Positions 26,455 through 36,709 of a stretch of DNA of 64,000 nt are shown here, one piece after another. A program made the position numbers and the translations under genes. Location: assembly GCA_902578265.1 (NCBI GenBank), contig CACHCA010000001.1, positions 62,001 to 126,000 of the forward strand, read 5' to 3'. The DNA comes from an uncultured Pelagibacteraceae bacterium. Its GTDB lineage: Bacteria > Pseudomonadota > Alphaproteobacteria > Pelagibacterales > Pelagibacteraceae. Below the pieces are notes generated by a model. The model searched no databases, had not been told where the DNA came from, and was given only the letters and a program-made list of their open reading frames with translations. How positions within the stretch are numbered: the stretch's first letter is position 1; every line of letters starts with the position of its first letter.

Positions 26455-28804
26455 ATTATTCATAATTTTAGTAATTCTATTCCAGTTTTTATTAATAAAT
26501 AAAATTTTTTCCAAAGAAATACAATTCAATGCCAATGAAATTGAAATTGTGGATAATGGAAATGTGACAATTGCAAAAAATGGAACAGCATTTGTTCAAA
26601 AAAATAATATTTCTATCAATGGTGCAATAATTAAATATATCAAGAATAAATCTTTATTAATTATTAATAAAGGAAGGATTAAAAAGATTGATGAAAATAT
26701 AGAAATTGTCTCAAACATTATTGAATACAAAATTGATAAGTCAGAATTATATTTTAAAAGTAATGTAAAAATTTTTGATAATGAAAATAATTTACAGATT
26801 CAAACTGATAAGCTGAATTATAACTTAGAGGATCAAAAAATTGAGGGTCCCAGTAATTCTGAAATTAAAGATAATCTTGGAAATATTTATCGAGTAAGTC
26901 TATTTGAATATAATATAAACAACAAAGTTATTAAATTAAATGATTTAGAGGTTGTAGATATAAGTAAGAATATATTTAAAATTGAAATGGCATTTCTGGA
27001 TTTAAATAAAAAAGAATTAATAGCAAAAGATGTAGGTTTAAATTTTAAAATTTCTGATGTCTCAGAAAATGAACCAAGGTTAAAGGGGAGAAGTTTAATT
27101 AGTAATGATATAAATACAATAGTGAAAAAGGGAACTTTCACATTTTGTAAAAAAAGAGAAAAATGTCCTCCTTGGGAAATGAGCGCAGAGGAAATTAAAC
27201 ATGATAAAAAGAAAAAAACTATCTATTATAAAAATGCAAGTCTAAAAATTTATGATAAAAAAGTATTCTATTTTCCAAAATTCTTTCATCCTGATCCAAC
27301 AGTCAATAGACAATCAGGATTTTTAATACCTAAAATTCAAGACAATAGTACAACTGGTCTATCTTTCAATTTACCATATTTTTTTGCTATAGCTGAAAAT
27401 AAAGACATTACATTAAGTCCTAGGTTTTTTGCTGAAGATAAATTATTAATTCAATCAGAATTTAGACAAAAAAATAAAGACTCAAACCATACAGTCGATC
27501 TAAGTCAATATGTTTCAAGTGGAGAAAATACTAAAGGACATTTATTTTATAATTTAGATAAGAATTATAAAAATGATAATTTTGATGAAGTTGAATTAAA
27601 TATTCAATTAGAGCAAGTTTCAGATGAAACATATTTAAAAGCTTATAAGATTGAAAGTCCAATAATCAATAACACCTCTAATCTTACAAATTCAGTAAAT
27701 CTTAATTTATTTGATGAAAAATTATCAATAAGCACTAATTTAGATATTTATGAGGATTTGAGCAAAAAGGACAGCGATAAATATGAGTACGTACCAAACT
27801 TTAGTTTCTCGAAAATTATAAATAGAAACAATGCATTGAACTCTAAAGCATATTATAAAAATTATAATACTAATATTACAGAAAAAGTATTAATTAACAA
27901 TCTTGAATTCGTATCGAACCCGCTATTTTTAAATAATGGTATTGTAAATGAAAAAAAACTTTTAGTTAGAAATGTAAATTCTAGTGCATCAAATTCTAAG
28001 AAGTTTAAAAATAAAAATTCTGTAACTCTAACTCCTTCTTTTCAAACAAATTATTCTCTCCCACTAATAAAAGAAACTTCTCAATCAAGAAATACTTTAA
28101 CACCAAGGTTGTCACTTAGATTTAGCACTCCTCATACAAAAGATGTTAGTGAAACGGATCGAAAAATAAATTATGATAACATTTATGATTTAGATAGATT
28201 AGGCATTGATGACAGTAATGAAGGTGGAATTTCTTTAACATATGGTTATGAGCAATCAATAGTTGATAAATCAAGCTCGGAGGAAAAAATAAAATTTGGA
28301 TTCGCAAATAATTTGAGATTAGAGGAAAATAAGGACTTACCTTTAAATTCAAATTTAGGTGATAAGATGTCTGATTTTGTAGGGTTATTTGAATATAAGC
28401 CAAACATAAACTTAAAATTTGATTATGATTTCTCGCTCAAAAATAATTTGAATGAAATAAACTACGAGCTTTACGGATTTGAATTTTATTTCAAAACTTT
28501 CAAAACAAAATTTGAATATCAAAATGAGAACAACAGTGATTTAAAAACTTCCTATCTAAAAAATGAAACCCGTTTTAACTTTAATGAAAAAAATAGTTTA
28601 ATTTTTGAAACCAGGGAAAATAAAGAGAAAAGTTTTACAGAATTCTATAATTTGATTTATCAGTATAAAATTGACTGTTTAACTGCAGCAGTTGAATATA
28701 ATAAAGAATATTATAATGACCAAGATTTAAAGCCATCTGAAAATCTTTTTCTTAAGTTGTCAATTATACCATTTGGTGGTTTCAACACTCCTAATTTAAA
28801 ATGA
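26444..28804 (+). CDS. lptD: LPS assembly outer-membrane protein LptD
   Basis: 786 residues. Signal sequence (about residues 1-22), an LptA-like OstA domain (about 25-200), then the beta-barrel that inserts LPS into the outer leaflet. Family landmarks are FCKKREKCPPWEMSAEEIKH (a cysteine pair before the PxW), FPKFFHPDPTVNRQSGFLIP, LPYFFAIAENKDITLSP and the C-terminal DCLTAAVEYNKEYY. Starts inside lptG; its stop and the surA start share ATGA. Confidence 0.93.
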   Translation: MNNKLFIILVILFQFLLINKIFSKEIQFNANEIEIVDNGNVTIAKNGTAFVQKNNISINGAIIKYIKNKSLLIINKGRIKKIDENIEIVSNIIEYKIDKSELYFKSNVKIFDNENNLQIQTDKLNYNLEDQKIEGPSNSEIKDNLGNIYRVSLFEYNINNKVIKLNDLEVVDISKNIFKIEMAFLDLNKKELIAKDVGLNFKISDVSENEPRLKGRSLISNDINTIVKKGTFTFCKKREKCPPWEMSAEEIKHDKKKKTIYYKNASLKIYDKKVFYFPKFFHPDPTVNRQSGFLIPKIQDNSTTGLSFNLPYFFAIAENKDITLSPRFFAEDKLLIQSEFRQKNKDSNHTVDLSQYVSSGENTKGHLFYNLDKNYKNDNFDEVELNIQLEQVSDETYLKAYKIESPIINNTSNLTNSVNLNLFDEKLSISTNLDIYEDLSKKDSDKYEYVPNFSFSKIINRNNALNSKAYYKNYNTNITEKVLINNLEFVSNPLFLNNGIVNEKKLLVRNVNSSASNSKKFKNKNSVTLTPSFQTNYSLPLIKETSQSRNTLTPRLSLRFSTPHTKDVSETDRKINYDNIYDLDRLGIDDSNEGGISLTYGYEQSIVDKSSSEEKIKFGFANNLRLEENKDLPLNSNLGDKMSDFVGLFEYKPNINLKFDYDFSLKNNLNEINYELYGFEFYFKTFKTKFEYQNENNSDLKTSYLKNETRFNFNEKNSLIFETRENKEKSFTEFYNLIYQYKIDCLTAAVEYNKEYYNDQDLKPSENLFLKLSIIPFGGFNTPNLK

Positions 28805-29733
28805 ATTTAAAAAAATTTTTTTTTTTTATAGCTATTTATTTTTTTTTCACTGATCTAAGTTTTTCAAATATCAATTTAAAAATTGTAATGAAAATTAATG
28901 ATCAGATAATTACCTCATATGATATTGAACAAGAGATGAATTATCTTTTAGCCTTAAATCCAAATTTGAAAGAAATCGAAAATGATCAATTAATTATGAT
29001 AGCAAAAAAATCTCTAACAAAAGAGATCATAAGAAAAATTGAAATATTAAAATATGTAGAACTAAAACAAGAAAATTCACAGATTGATAATGTTTTGAAT
29101 AATCTTATTAAAAATTTAAATTTTGCAAATAAAACTGAATTACAAAATTATCTTCAAAATTTTGGCATTTCGATTTACGATCTAAAAAAAAAAATTGAAA
29201 TTGAAAATGAATGGAAAAATATAGTTTATGCTAAGTACAATAATAGCGTTAATATAAACAAAGAAAATCTAAAATTAAAAATTGATAATTTGGTTAAAAA
29301 TAATTATGTTTTTGAATATAATTTATCCGAAATAATTTTCACAATAAAAAGTAGTACAAATTATAATGAGGAATACAAGGCGATAAAAAATAGTATTGAT
29401 GTTAATGGATTTGAAAATACTGCTAATTTATATAGTATATCTGATAGTTCAAAGGTAGGTGGAAAAATCGGATGGGTTGCAAAAAATAATTTATCAGCAC
29501 CAATAATCAAAAAAATAAAAGACTTAAAAGAGAACGAATATAGTGAGCCTATCAAAATAGGAAACGATTTTTTAATTCTAAGAATTAATGACACAAGAAA
29601 AAAACCGTTTAAAATGGATAAGCAGGCTGAGTTAGAGAAAATGATAATGATAGAGACAACAAAACAATTAGATAAGTTTTCTAAAATTTTTTATAATAAG
29701 ATAAAATTAAATGCAAAAATAAGTGAATTCTAA
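28801..29733 (+). CDS. surA: periplasmic peptidyl-prolyl isomerase/chaperone SurA
   Basis: 310 residues with an N-terminal signal (hydrophobic to about residue 22), an N-terminal chaperone domain (VMKINDQIITSYDIEQEM is the classic SurA opening) and one parvulin domain (about residues 175-280; YNLSEIIFTI, GGKIGWVAKNNLS, GNDFLILRIND). E. coli SurA has two parvulin domains; one is usual in alphaproteobacteria. It assists LptD and other outer-membrane proteins, which agrees with its position after lptD. Confidence 0.9.
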   Translation: MNLKKFFFFIAIYFFFTDLSFSNINLKIVMKINDQIITSYDIEQEMNYLLALNPNLKEIENDQLIMIAKKSLTKEIIRKIEILKYVELKQENSQIDNVLNNLIKNLNFANKTELQNYLQNFGISIYDLKKKIEIENEWKNIVYAKYNNSVNINKENLKLKIDNLVKNNYVFEYNLSEIIFTIKSSTNYNEEYKAIKNSIDVNGFENTANLYSISDSSKVGGKIGWVAKNNLSAPIIKKIKDLKENEYSEPIKIGNDFLILRINDTRKKPFKMDKQAELEKMIMIETTKQLDKFSKIFYNKIKLNAKISEF

Positions 29734-30655
29734 TCCTATTTTAATTGTTCCTGGCGATTCTAAGAGTATTTTTTTTGAAATTTTCTTTAAGTCATTAAAA
29801 TTAAAAAAAATTAAGAGCCCATTAATTTTAATTTGTAATAAAAAAATTTTACATGGTGAAATTAGAAGATTTAATTTTAAACAAGATATAGAAGAATTGG
29901 ATAAAATCACTATCAATAAAAAAAAGATTAAAAAAAAAAAAATATATTTAATTAATATTTCAAACGAAAAACATCAATTTTATATACAAAAATGTTTTGA
30001 ATTTGCTTTTTCTCTAATAAAGAGAGGTCTTACTGATAAGATCATTAACGGACCAATTAATAAAACAAAAACCTTAAATAAAAAATATCTTGGTATTACG
30101 GAATACATATCACACTCTTTTAATCAACAAAGATTTGCGATGTTAATTTATAATAAAAAACTTTCAGTTTGCCCTATAACTACTCATTTACCAATAAGTC
30201 AAATAGCAAAGAAAATAAGTCAAAAATTGATAAAAGAAAAAATAATGATTGTAAATAATTTTTATAAAACATTTTTAGGCTTTAAACCAAGAATAGCTGT
30301 GACTGGCCTTAATCCACATTGCGAGAGTGTTCTGAAATTTAATGAGGACGATAAGATTATTTTTCCAGCTATCAAATCTTTACAAAAAAAAATTAATGTA
30401 AAAGGTCCATTCTCTGCCGACACTATTTTTTTAGAAGATAATAGAAAAAAATTTGACGTGATAATAGGAATGTACCATGATCAAGTTTTAGGACCAATTA
30501 AAACTCTTTTTGAGTACGATGCCATAAATATTACTCTTGGTTTGCCTTTTTTGCGTGTTACTCCTGATCATGGTCCAAATGAAAAAATGGTTGGAAAAAA
30601 CAAGTCAAATCCAATTAGTTTGATAAAAGCATTAAGTTTTTTAGATCAAATATGA
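29723..30655 (+). CDS. pdxA: 4-hydroxythreonine-4-phosphate dehydrogenase PdxA (divergent)
   Basis: 310 residues starting at a GTG inside surA. PdxA oxidises 4-phosphohydroxythreonine for pyridoxal phosphate synthesis. The C-terminal half is clear: GPFSADTIFLED, GMYHDQVLGPIKT, INITLGLPFLRVTPDHG, and THLPISQ in the middle. The N-terminal GEPxGIGPE and the NPHAGExG motifs are degenerate here (PGDSKSIFFEIFFKS and NPHCESVLKFNEDD). It may be a fast-evolving PdxA. The neighbouring surA and rsmA genes support the assignment. Confidence 0.85.
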   Translation: MNSNPILIVPGDSKSIFFEIFFKSLKLKKIKSPLILICNKKILHGEIRRFNFKQDIEELDKITINKKKIKKKKIYLINISNEKHQFYIQKCFEFAFSLIKRGLTDKIINGPINKTKTLNKKYLGITEYISHSFNQQRFAMLIYNKKLSVCPITTHLPISQIAKKISQKLIKEKIMIVNNFYKTFLGFKPRIAVTGLNPHCESVLKFNEDDKIIFPAIKSLQKKINVKGPFSADTIFLEDNRKKFDVIIGMYHDQVLGPIKTLFEYDAINITLGLPFLRVTPDHGPNEKMVGKNKSNPISLIKALSFLDQI

Positions 30656-31440
30656 TTAAGGCTAAAAAGAGCCTTGGTCAAAACTTCTTAATTGATCAAA
30701 ATATAATTGATAAAATTATTAACATTATTGATATTAGAGATAAAAATATTTTAGAGATTGGTCCTGGAACAGGAAACCTAACTGAAAAAATTCTAAAAAA
30801 AAAACCAAAAAATTTTCTAGTTGTTGAAAAAGATTATAATTTAGTGAAGTTACTTAAGGAAAAATTTAATAGAAAAATAGAAATTATGAATGATGACATT
30901 TTGAAGGTTGAAGAAAATTCTCTTAGTAAAGAGATATTAACAGTTTACGGTAATTTGCCCTACAACATCTCTACAGAAATTTTAATAAAATGGATACTTA
31001 ATATAAAAGATGAAAAAATCTGGTTTGATTATCTTGTCCTTATGTTTCAAAAAGAGGTAGCAGAAAGAATTATATCTAAATTTGATGAAAAAAATTATGG
31101 CAGATTAACGATTTTAGCAAATTGGAGATTAAAAATTAAAAAAATTTGTGATATTGATCCATCTTGTTTTATCCCTAAACCAAAAGTTGAAAGTACACTT
31201 CTTTTATTTGAACCGAAAATTAATTTTGTTGAATTTAAAAATCCTAAAAATTTAGAAAAAATAACTAGAGTCTTTTTTATGCATAGAAGAAAAATGATTA
31301 AAAAACCTTTTCTAAATTTATTTAACAATGATCCAAACATAGCTTCAAAAATAGGACTAGATTTAAAATTAAGACCACAAAATTTAGACTTGGATGCCTA
31401 CTTCAATCTAACAAAAATATATGAGTCTTTAAGAAGTTAA
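30652..31440 (+). CDS. rsmA: 16S rRNA dimethyladenosine transferase
   Basis: 262 residues. Dimethylates two adjacent adenosines in the 3' hairpin of 16S r[14 protein letters not shown] opens the protein; the SAM-binding motif is [12 protein letters not shown]; the catalytic NLPYNIST and the later [13 protein letters not shown] are all family hallmarks. Last gene of the lptF operon, overlapping pdxA by 4 bases. Its 3' end overlaps the convergent gmk by 12 bases. Confidence 0.97.
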   Translation: MIKAKKSLGQNFLIDQNIIDKIINIIDIRDKNILEIGPGTGNLTEKILKKKPKNFLVVEKDYNLVKLLKEKFNRKIEIMNDDILKVEENSLSKEILTVYGNLPYNISTEILIKWILNIKDEKIWFDYLVLMFQKEVAERIISKFDEKNYGRLTILANWRLKIKKICDIDPSCFIPKPKVESTLLLFEPKINFVEFKNPKNLEKITRVFFMHRRKMIKKPFLNLFNNDPNIASKIGLDLKLRPQNLDLDAYFNLTKIYESLRS

Positions 31441-32061
31441 TTTTTCAACATGATTTCTTATATATTCCGCATCGTAATCTTTAGAGCCATTATTAATCTC
31501 TGCATTTATTAGTTTTTGAATTTTCAAATAACAACTATTAAGATCGTCATTTATAACAACATAATCATAATTTATCCAATGAAGTACGTCTCGCTCAAAT
31601 TGCTCCATTCTCTCCTCCACAATAAGTTTTTCTTTCATATGTCTATTAGATAATCTTTCAAGTAAAACTTTTTTACTAGGCGGTAAAATAAAAAAAGTAA
31701 TTAATTTATAGTCTAATTTTTTATTTTTTATTTGATCAGCTCCCTGCCAATCAATATCAAATATAACATTTTTTCCTTTGTTTAAACTATCAATAATCGG
31801 TGTTCTTGTTGTTCCATAATAATTATTGAAAACTTTTGCATATTCTAAAAATTCTTGATTGTTTATTAACCTTTTAAATTCTTTATCGTTTACAAAGTAA
31901 TAATCTTTATGGTGGACTTCGCCTGGTCTAGGTTGTCTTGTTGTGTGAGAAATTGAAATCTCAAATTTATCGTTTTTTGATAATAAATTAACTAAAGTTG
32001 TTTTACCTGCTCCTGATGGAGAAGACAGTATAACCATTACACCATCTTTGGCGGAGGACAT
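31429..32061 (-). CDS. gmk: guanylate kinase
   Basis: 210 residues. Phosphorylates GMP to GDP. Walker A is [13 protein letters not shown]; the GMP-binding region includes [20 protein letters not shown] and [13 protein letters not shown]. Length matches the family. It lies 8 bases downstream of acpP; in many bacteria fabF and mltG stand between acpP and gmk, but here nothing does. Confidence 0.97.
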   Translation of the reverse strand: MSSAKDGVMVILSSPSGAGKTTLVNLLSKNDKFEISISHTTRQPRPGEVHHKDYYFVNDKEFKRLINNQEFLEYAKVFNNYYGTTRTPIIDSLNKGKNVIFDIDWQGADQIKNKKLDYKLITFFILPPSKKVLLERLSNRHMKEKLIVEERMEQFERDVLHWINYDYVVINDDLNSCYLKIQKLINAEINNGSKDYDAEYIRNHVEKLTS

Positions 32062-32069
32062 TGTATCTT

Positions 32070-32309
32070 TTAATTGGCCTTGCCTTCAATAAATTTGACT
32101 GCATCACCTACTGTTAAAATTTTTTCTGCCTCACTATCCGAAATTTCTGAGCCAAATTCTTCCTCGAAAGCCATTACTAGTTCAACTGTGTCTAAACTAT
32201 CAGCTCCTAAATCGTCAATAAAACTTGATTCCTCTGTAACTTTTGACTCGTCAATTCCTAAATGATCTGCAACTATTTTTTTTACTTTACTCGAAACATC
32301 TTCTGACAT
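32070..32309 (-). CDS. acpP: acyl carrier protein
   Basis: 79 residues, strongly acidic four-helix carrier of growing fatty acyl chains. The phosphopantetheine attachment site is [10 protein letters not shown], with Ser38 modified. Small size and sequence are diagnostic. It follows fabG by 50 bases, probably with its own promoter or a processed transcript, since AcpP is needed in large excess over FabD and FabG. Confidence 0.97.
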   Translation of the reverse strand: MSEDVSSKVKKIVADHLGIDESKVTEESSFIDDLGADSLDTVELVMAFEEEFGSEISDSEAEKILTVGDAVKFIEGKAN

Positions 32310-32359
32310 ATTGATCCTTTTTTTATTATAAATCGTTCTTAGTTTAATTACCTAGATTG

Positions 32360-33097
32360 TCAAGCCATATACATGCCTCCATTTACATGTAAAGTTTCGC
32401 CATTTATATAATCTGATTGATTGGATGCCAAAAAAAGAACTGCATTCGCTACATCATCTGGATCTCCCAATCTAGCAGAAGGTATTTTTGAAATAATACT
32501 CTCTTTATACTTTTCATCAATCTTATCTGTCATAGCAGTTTTAATAAATCCAGGTGATATGCAATTTATATTGATATTTTTTTTAGCATATTCAATTGCT
32601 AAACTTTTAGACATTGCAATAATTCCAGCCTTAGAGGCAGTATAATTTGATTGACCTAAATTTCCTGTATGACCTACTACAGAAGTAATATTAATAATTT
32701 TTCCTTTTTTATTTTTTAACATCTTTTTTACCGCAAACTTACACATTAAGAATGTTGATGTTAGATTAATATCTATAACTTTTTTCCATTCATCCAAATT
32801 CATTCTAATAGCTAAATTATCTTGAGTTATTCCTGCATTATTAATTATACAATCAAGATTTCCATTAAGCTCTTTAAAAGCATTTTCAATAAAAGTTTCT
32901 ATCTTGTCGCTTTGTGAAATATCAAATTTTAGTGTTTTGATATTTTTAAAATTTTTTTTTAATTCTTCTAATTTTTCATCTTTAGTGCCCGATGCCAATA
33001 TGTTTGCTCCTAGATCATAAAGTTTTTTAATTACAGAATTCCCTATACCTCCCGTAGCGCCAGTAACAATTATATTTTTATTTTTTAAATCATTCAT
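32360..33097 (-). CDS. fabG: 3-oxoacyl-[ACP] reductase
   Basis: 245-residue short-chain dehydrogenase, NADPH-dependent second step of fatty acid elongation. The cofactor loop TGATGGIGNS is N-terminal, NNAG appears in IINNAGITQDN, and the catalytic Ser-Tyr-Lys are in NITSVVGH and SNYTASKAG. The C-terminus NGETLHVNGGMYMA is typical of FabG. Overlaps fabD by 4 bases and precedes acpP. Confidence 0.95.
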   Translation of the reverse strand: MNDLKNKNIIVTGATGGIGNSVIKKLYDLGANILASGTKDEKLEELKKNFKNIKTLKFDISQSDKIETFIENAFKELNGNLDCIINNAGITQDNLAIRMNLDEWKKVIDINLTSTFLMCKFAVKKMLKNKKGKIINITSVVGHTGNLGQSNYTASKAGIIAMSKSLAIEYAKKNININCISPGFIKTAMTDKIDEKYKESIISKIPSARLGDPDDVANAVLFLASNQSDYINGETLHVNGGMYMA

Positions 33098-34020
33098 ATT
33101 CTCAAGCTTTCTATATCTGATTGAGTGTTAATTGAAGTAATTTTTACATTTTTATCTATTCTTTTAACTAATCCAGATAAAACTTTACCTGGACCAATTT
33201 CTATGAATTGATCAACGCCATATTTAATCATATTAATAATACTTTCTCTCCATTTTACTTTTTTTTGTATTTGATTGATAAGTAAACTTTTTAAATCATC
33301 AATATCTGAAATTTTATCCGCTGTGACATTTGAAATTAAAGTAATATTCGACTTTTTAAAATTTATGTTTTCAAATTCCTTTTTCATTACCTCTGTCGCT
33401 TTGGCCATGAGATCACAATGAAAGGGGGCGCTTACTGGTAATTTTAAGTTCTTTATATTTTCATTTTTTAAGAAATTGCTAATCAATTCTAAATCTCTAA
33501 TTTTTCCACTTAATACAATTTGTCCTTCAGTATTATCATTTGCAATTTGCACTCTAAAATTTTCCTCATTTTCTTTTAAAATTTTTTCGACATTTTCAAT
33601 TTTTGTTCCCAAAACAGCCAACATTCCTCCCTCACCTTGCGGTACAGAATTTTGCATTGCATTACCTCTTGCTCTCAATAACTTAATTGTTTTATTAAAA
33701 TCTAGATACCCTGCACATGATAACGCTGAATATTCACCTAAAGAGTGGCCTGCAAAATATTTTCCCTCATCTAAATTTATATTAAATTCATTTTTGACAA
33801 CTTGGTATATAGAATAACTAACTAAAAAAATAGCAGGCTGAGTATTTGCAGTAAGATCCAAATCTTTTTTAGGACCATCAAGTATAATATTTGAAATATT
33901 TACTCCTAAAATTTCATCAGCTTCTTTAAATAATTTTTTTACAATTTCGTATTTTTCATAAAACTCTTTTCCCATTCCAACTATTTGAGAACCCTGGCCA
34001 GGAAAAATTACTGAAAACAT
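33094..34020 (-). CDS. fabD: malonyl-CoA:ACP transacylase
   Basis: 308 residues. Loads malonyl units onto AcpP. FPGQGSQIVGMGKEFYE opens the protein, the active-site serine is in AGHSLGEYSAL, and the catalytic His is in PVSAPFHCDLM. The order fabD-fabG-acpP is a compact fatty-acid-synthesis operon. Divergent from rpsF with 86 bases between. Confidence 0.96.
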   Translation of the reverse strand: MFSVIFPGQGSQIVGMGKEFYEKYEIVKKLFKEADEILGVNISNIILDGPKKDLDLTANTQPAIFLVSYSIYQVVKNEFNINLDEGKYFAGHSLGEYSALSCAGYLDFNKTIKLLRARGNAMQNSVPQGEGGMLAVLGTKIENVEKILKENEENFRVQIANDNTEGQIVLSGKIRDLELISNFLKNENIKNLKLPVSAPFHCDLMAKATEVMKKEFENINFKKSNITLISNVTADKISDIDDLKSLLINQIQKKVKWRESIINMIKYGVDQFIEIGPGKVLSGLVKRIDKNVKITSINTQSDIESLRI

Positions 34021-34045
34021 TTAAAAAATAAATTAAAATTTGTTT

Positions 34046-34074
34046 TTTTGCTATTGTAATTGAGAAATTATAAT
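34046..34074 (+). promoter_or_regulatory. possible promoter of rpsF-rpsR-rplI
   Basis: TATAAT at 34069-34074 is a perfect -10, 33 bases before the rpsF ATG. A -35 is weaker: TTGCTA at 34048-34053 gives a 15-base spacer and TTTTGC at 34046-34051 gives 17. Judged by consensus only. Confidence 0.4.
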
Positions 34075-34106
34075 AGTATATCCTCAATTTTTATTAAAGA
34101 AATAAT

Positions 34107-34469
34107 ATGAATTTATATGAACATACAATTATAGCGAGACAAGACACGTCTCCTTCAGAAATTAAACAATTGACTGAAAAGTATTCAAAAATTGTTGAAA
34201 AAAATGAGGGTGAAGTGATTAAAACTGAGAATTGGGGTCTTCTAAATTTGTCATACTTAATTAAAAAAAACAGAAAAGGTAGTTATATTCATTTTAAAAT
34301 TAAGTGTGATGGTAAAGTCATCGAACAACTTGAAAAAAATGAAGCTATTGACAAAAAATTATTAAGACATTTGACAGTTAAGGTGAAAAAATTTGACCTT
34401 AATACAAATTATTTTTCAAAAAATGAAACACCAGAAAAAATGGACAATAAAGAAAAAACCAAGAACTAG
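34107..34469 (+). CDS. rpsF: 30S ribosomal protein S6
   Basis: 120 residues. Opens [20 protein letters not shown] and includes [20 protein letters not shown], both typical of bacterial S6, with a charged C-terminal tail. S6 pairs with S18 on the small-subunit platform; rpsR follows two bases later and rplI after that, the standard order. Confidence 0.96.
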   Translation: MNLYEHTIIARQDTSPSEIKQLTEKYSKIVEKNEGEVIKTENWGLLNLSYLIKKNRKGSYIHFKIKCDGKVIEQLEKNEAIDKKLLRHLTVKVKKFDLNTNYFSKNETPEKMDNKEKTKN

Positions 34470-34471
34470 TT

Positions 34472-34744
34472 ATGCCAAAAAAACAAAGTGGGAATAAGAG
34501 AAGTAAACAAAGTAATTTTGCTAAATTAAGTATTTTTCAACCAAATAAATATAAATTCAAAAAAACTTGTCCACTTTCAATTAAGGGTGCCCCAAATATA
34601 GATTATAAAAATATTAAACTTTTAAAGAAATATGTATCAGAAAATGGCAAAATTCTTCCATCAAGAATAACAAACGTGTCCCAGAAAAAGCAAAGACAAT
34701 TATCTATATCAATTAAAAGAGCAAGAAATTTAGCATTAATATAA
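34472..34744 (+). CDS. rpsR: 30S ribosomal protein S18
   Basis: 90 residues, basic. The core [20 protein letters not shown] and the C-terminal [20 protein letters not shown] are diagnostic. It has a longer, lysine-rich N-terminal tail than many S18 proteins and a single cysteine (KKTCPLS). Its stop overlaps the rplI start by one base (TAATG). Confidence 0.96.
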   Translation: MPKKQSGNKRSKQSNFAKLSIFQPNKYKFKKTCPLSIKGAPNIDYKNIKLLKKYVSENGKILPSRITNVSQKKQRQLSISIKRARNLALI

Positions 34745-35202
34745 TGAAAGTAATACTATTAGAAAACTTAAAAAGAATTGGATCAATTGGTGAAGTTATT
34801 GATGTAAAAAGAGGTTTTGCTAGGAACTTTTTAATTGCAAATAAAAAAGCTCTATATGCCTCAAAAGAAAATATTAAAGAGGTAGAAAAAATTAAAAATG
34901 AACTTTCAAAAAAAGATAATGAAAAAAAACATGAAGCTAAAAAAATTTTAGAAAAAATTGATAAAAAAGAGTACAGCGTAAAAAAACTAAGCACTGAAAA
35001 TAATGAGTTATATGGATCTGTTAAACCAACAGAAATTTCAAAACTTATTTTAAAAGAGAGTAAATTAGAAGTTAAACCATCAATGATCCAACCTTTAAAA
35101 GAGATAAAGTCTTTGGGTAGCTTTAAAGTAAAAATTTTTTTGCACTCTGAGGTTGATGCTGAGATTACGATTAATGTAGCGTCTGCGGAAACAATTCAAT
35201 AA
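34744..35202 (+). CDS. rplI: 50S ribosomal protein L9
   Basis: 152 residues. N-terminal RNA-binding domain with [20 protein letters not shown] and KRGFARNFLI, a long lysine-rich connecting helix (about residues 45-80) and a C-terminal domain (LYGSVKPTEIS). Coupled to rpsR. A 68-base gap then separates it from dnaB. Confidence 0.96.
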   Translation: MKVILLENLKRIGSIGEVIDVKRGFARNFLIANKKALYASKENIKEVEKIKNELSKKDNEKKHEAKKILEKIDKKEYSVKKLSTENNELYGSVKPTEISKLILKESKLEVKPSMIQPLKEIKSLGSFKVKIFLHSEVDAEITINVASAETIQ

Positions 35203-35270
35203 TTATACAATTTCATCCACAGCTTTAATTTAAATTTAAAATTTGAATTTATTTCTATAATATTGCAATT

Positions 35271-36689
35271 ATGGAAAATAATTTAAGTATTGTTAAAGAG
35301 AATTTTAAGGAATTACCAAATAATATTGAGGCAGAGCAATCAGTAATTGGTTCTATTTTAGTAACGAATGAAATCTTTGATGATATAAGCACTATCATTT
35401 CAAATGTAAATTTTTATGACCCAATGCATCAAAAAATTTTTAATGCAATTGAAAGCATGATTTATAAAGGCTTACTTGCAAATCCAATTACTTTAAAAAA
35501 TTACTTCGAAAATGAAAAAGATGATATTGATATTCCAGAATACCTAGTAAAAATTACTAAATTTTCTACTTCAACTAGACAAGCTATCGAATACTCAAAA
35601 ATAATTTATGATATGTTTGTTAGAAGAGAATTAATTAAAATTTCAGATCAGATAATTGATGATGCGAAAGAAAATGACTTAAATGTTAGTGGTCAAAACA
35701 TAATTGAAAATTCAGAAAAACTTCTTTACGATTTAGCTGAAAAAGGAACATTTAGCTCTTCATTGATTAAATTTGATGATGCCATGAAGCAAACCATTGA
35801 AATGGCCTCTGCAGCTTATAAAAATGAAGGTGGTATAGTTGGTGTACCGACTGGGCTTAGAGATCTCGATGATAAATTAGGAGGACTCCATCAATCGGAC
35901 TTAATAATTATTGCGGGAAGACCTTCTATGGGTAAGACCTCTCTTGCTACAAATATTGCGTTCAATGCAGCTCAAAAAATTCAAGAAAGCGGAAAAAAAT
36001 CCTCTATAGCTTTTTTTTCACTAGAAATGTCATCAGAACAACTTTCTACAAGAATTATTTCTGAACAAGCAAGAATTGGTTCTAATGATATTAGAAGAGG
36101 GAGAATCTCAGATGAACAATTTGACCAATTTTTGGAAACTTCAAAAAATATTTCAGAACTTCCTTTGTTTATAGATGAAACTCCAGCATTAAGTATTGCA
36201 GCTATGAGTAACAGAGCAAGAAGAATTAAAAGATTACATGGTTTAGATTTAATAGTGGTTGACTACATACAATTGATGAAAGGCTCTTTGAATAATAAAG
36301 ATGGGAGAGTTCAGGAAATATCTCAAATTACTCAGGGTTTAAAAGCTATTGCAAAAGAATTGGGTGTACCTGTTCTTGCATTGTCTCAATTATCTCGACA
36401 AGTGGAGCAAAGAGATGATCACAAACCGCAATTAGCAGATTTAAGAGAGTCCGGCTCAATAGAACAGGATGCAGACGTAGTTATGTTTGTATACAGAGAG
36501 GGGTATTATTTGCAGAGAAAAGAGCCGAGAGAGGCAACTGTAGAGCACGCAGAATGGCAGGCAAAAATGAATGAGGTTGCACATTTAGCTGAAATTATTA
36601 TAGGGAAACAACGACACGGTCCTATTGGTAAAGTAACACTTGAGTTTGAGGAAAGATTTACAAAATTTAAAGATACTCAAAATAATTAA
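35271..36689 (+). CDS. dnaB: replicative DNA helicase
   Basis: 472 residues. N-terminal primase-interaction domain (NIEAEQSVIGSILV) and a RecA-like helicase domain with Walker A in IIAGRPSMGKTSLATN, Walker B in LIVVDYIQLM, and the LSQLSRQVEQR and DLRESGSIEQDADVV motifs. Hexameric 5'-3' helicase of the replication fork. Placed after rpsF-rpsR-rplI, a very common order. Confidence 0.97.
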   Translation: MENNLSIVKENFKELPNNIEAEQSVIGSILVTNEIFDDISTIISNVNFYDPMHQKIFNAIESMIYKGLLANPITLKNYFENEKDDIDIPEYLVKITKFSTSTRQAIEYSKIIYDMFVRRELIKISDQIIDDAKENDLNVSGQNIIENSEKLLYDLAEKGTFSSSLIKFDDAMKQTIEMASAAYKNEGGIVGVPTGLRDLDDKLGGLHQSDLIIIAGRPSMGKTSLATNIAFNAAQKIQESGKKSSIAFFSLEMSSEQLSTRIISEQARIGSNDIRRGRISDEQFDQFLETSKNISELPLFIDETPALSIAAMSNRARRIKRLHGLDLIVVDYIQLMKGSLNNKDGRVQEISQITQGLKAIAKELGVPVLALSQLSRQVEQRDDHKPQLADLRESGSIEQDADVVMFVYREGYYLQRKEPREATVEHAEWQAKMNEVAHLAEIIIGKQRHGPIGKVTLEFEERFTKFKDTQNN

Positions 36690-36709
36690 TTTACAATATA
36701 ACAGGATAA

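Noticed and set aside
35213-35221. DnaA-box-like TCATCCACA upstream of dnaB
   Set aside because: One mismatch to TTATCCACA, single copy, no cluster. A similar CTATCCACA occurs inside gshB near 43450, so chance occurrence is likely.
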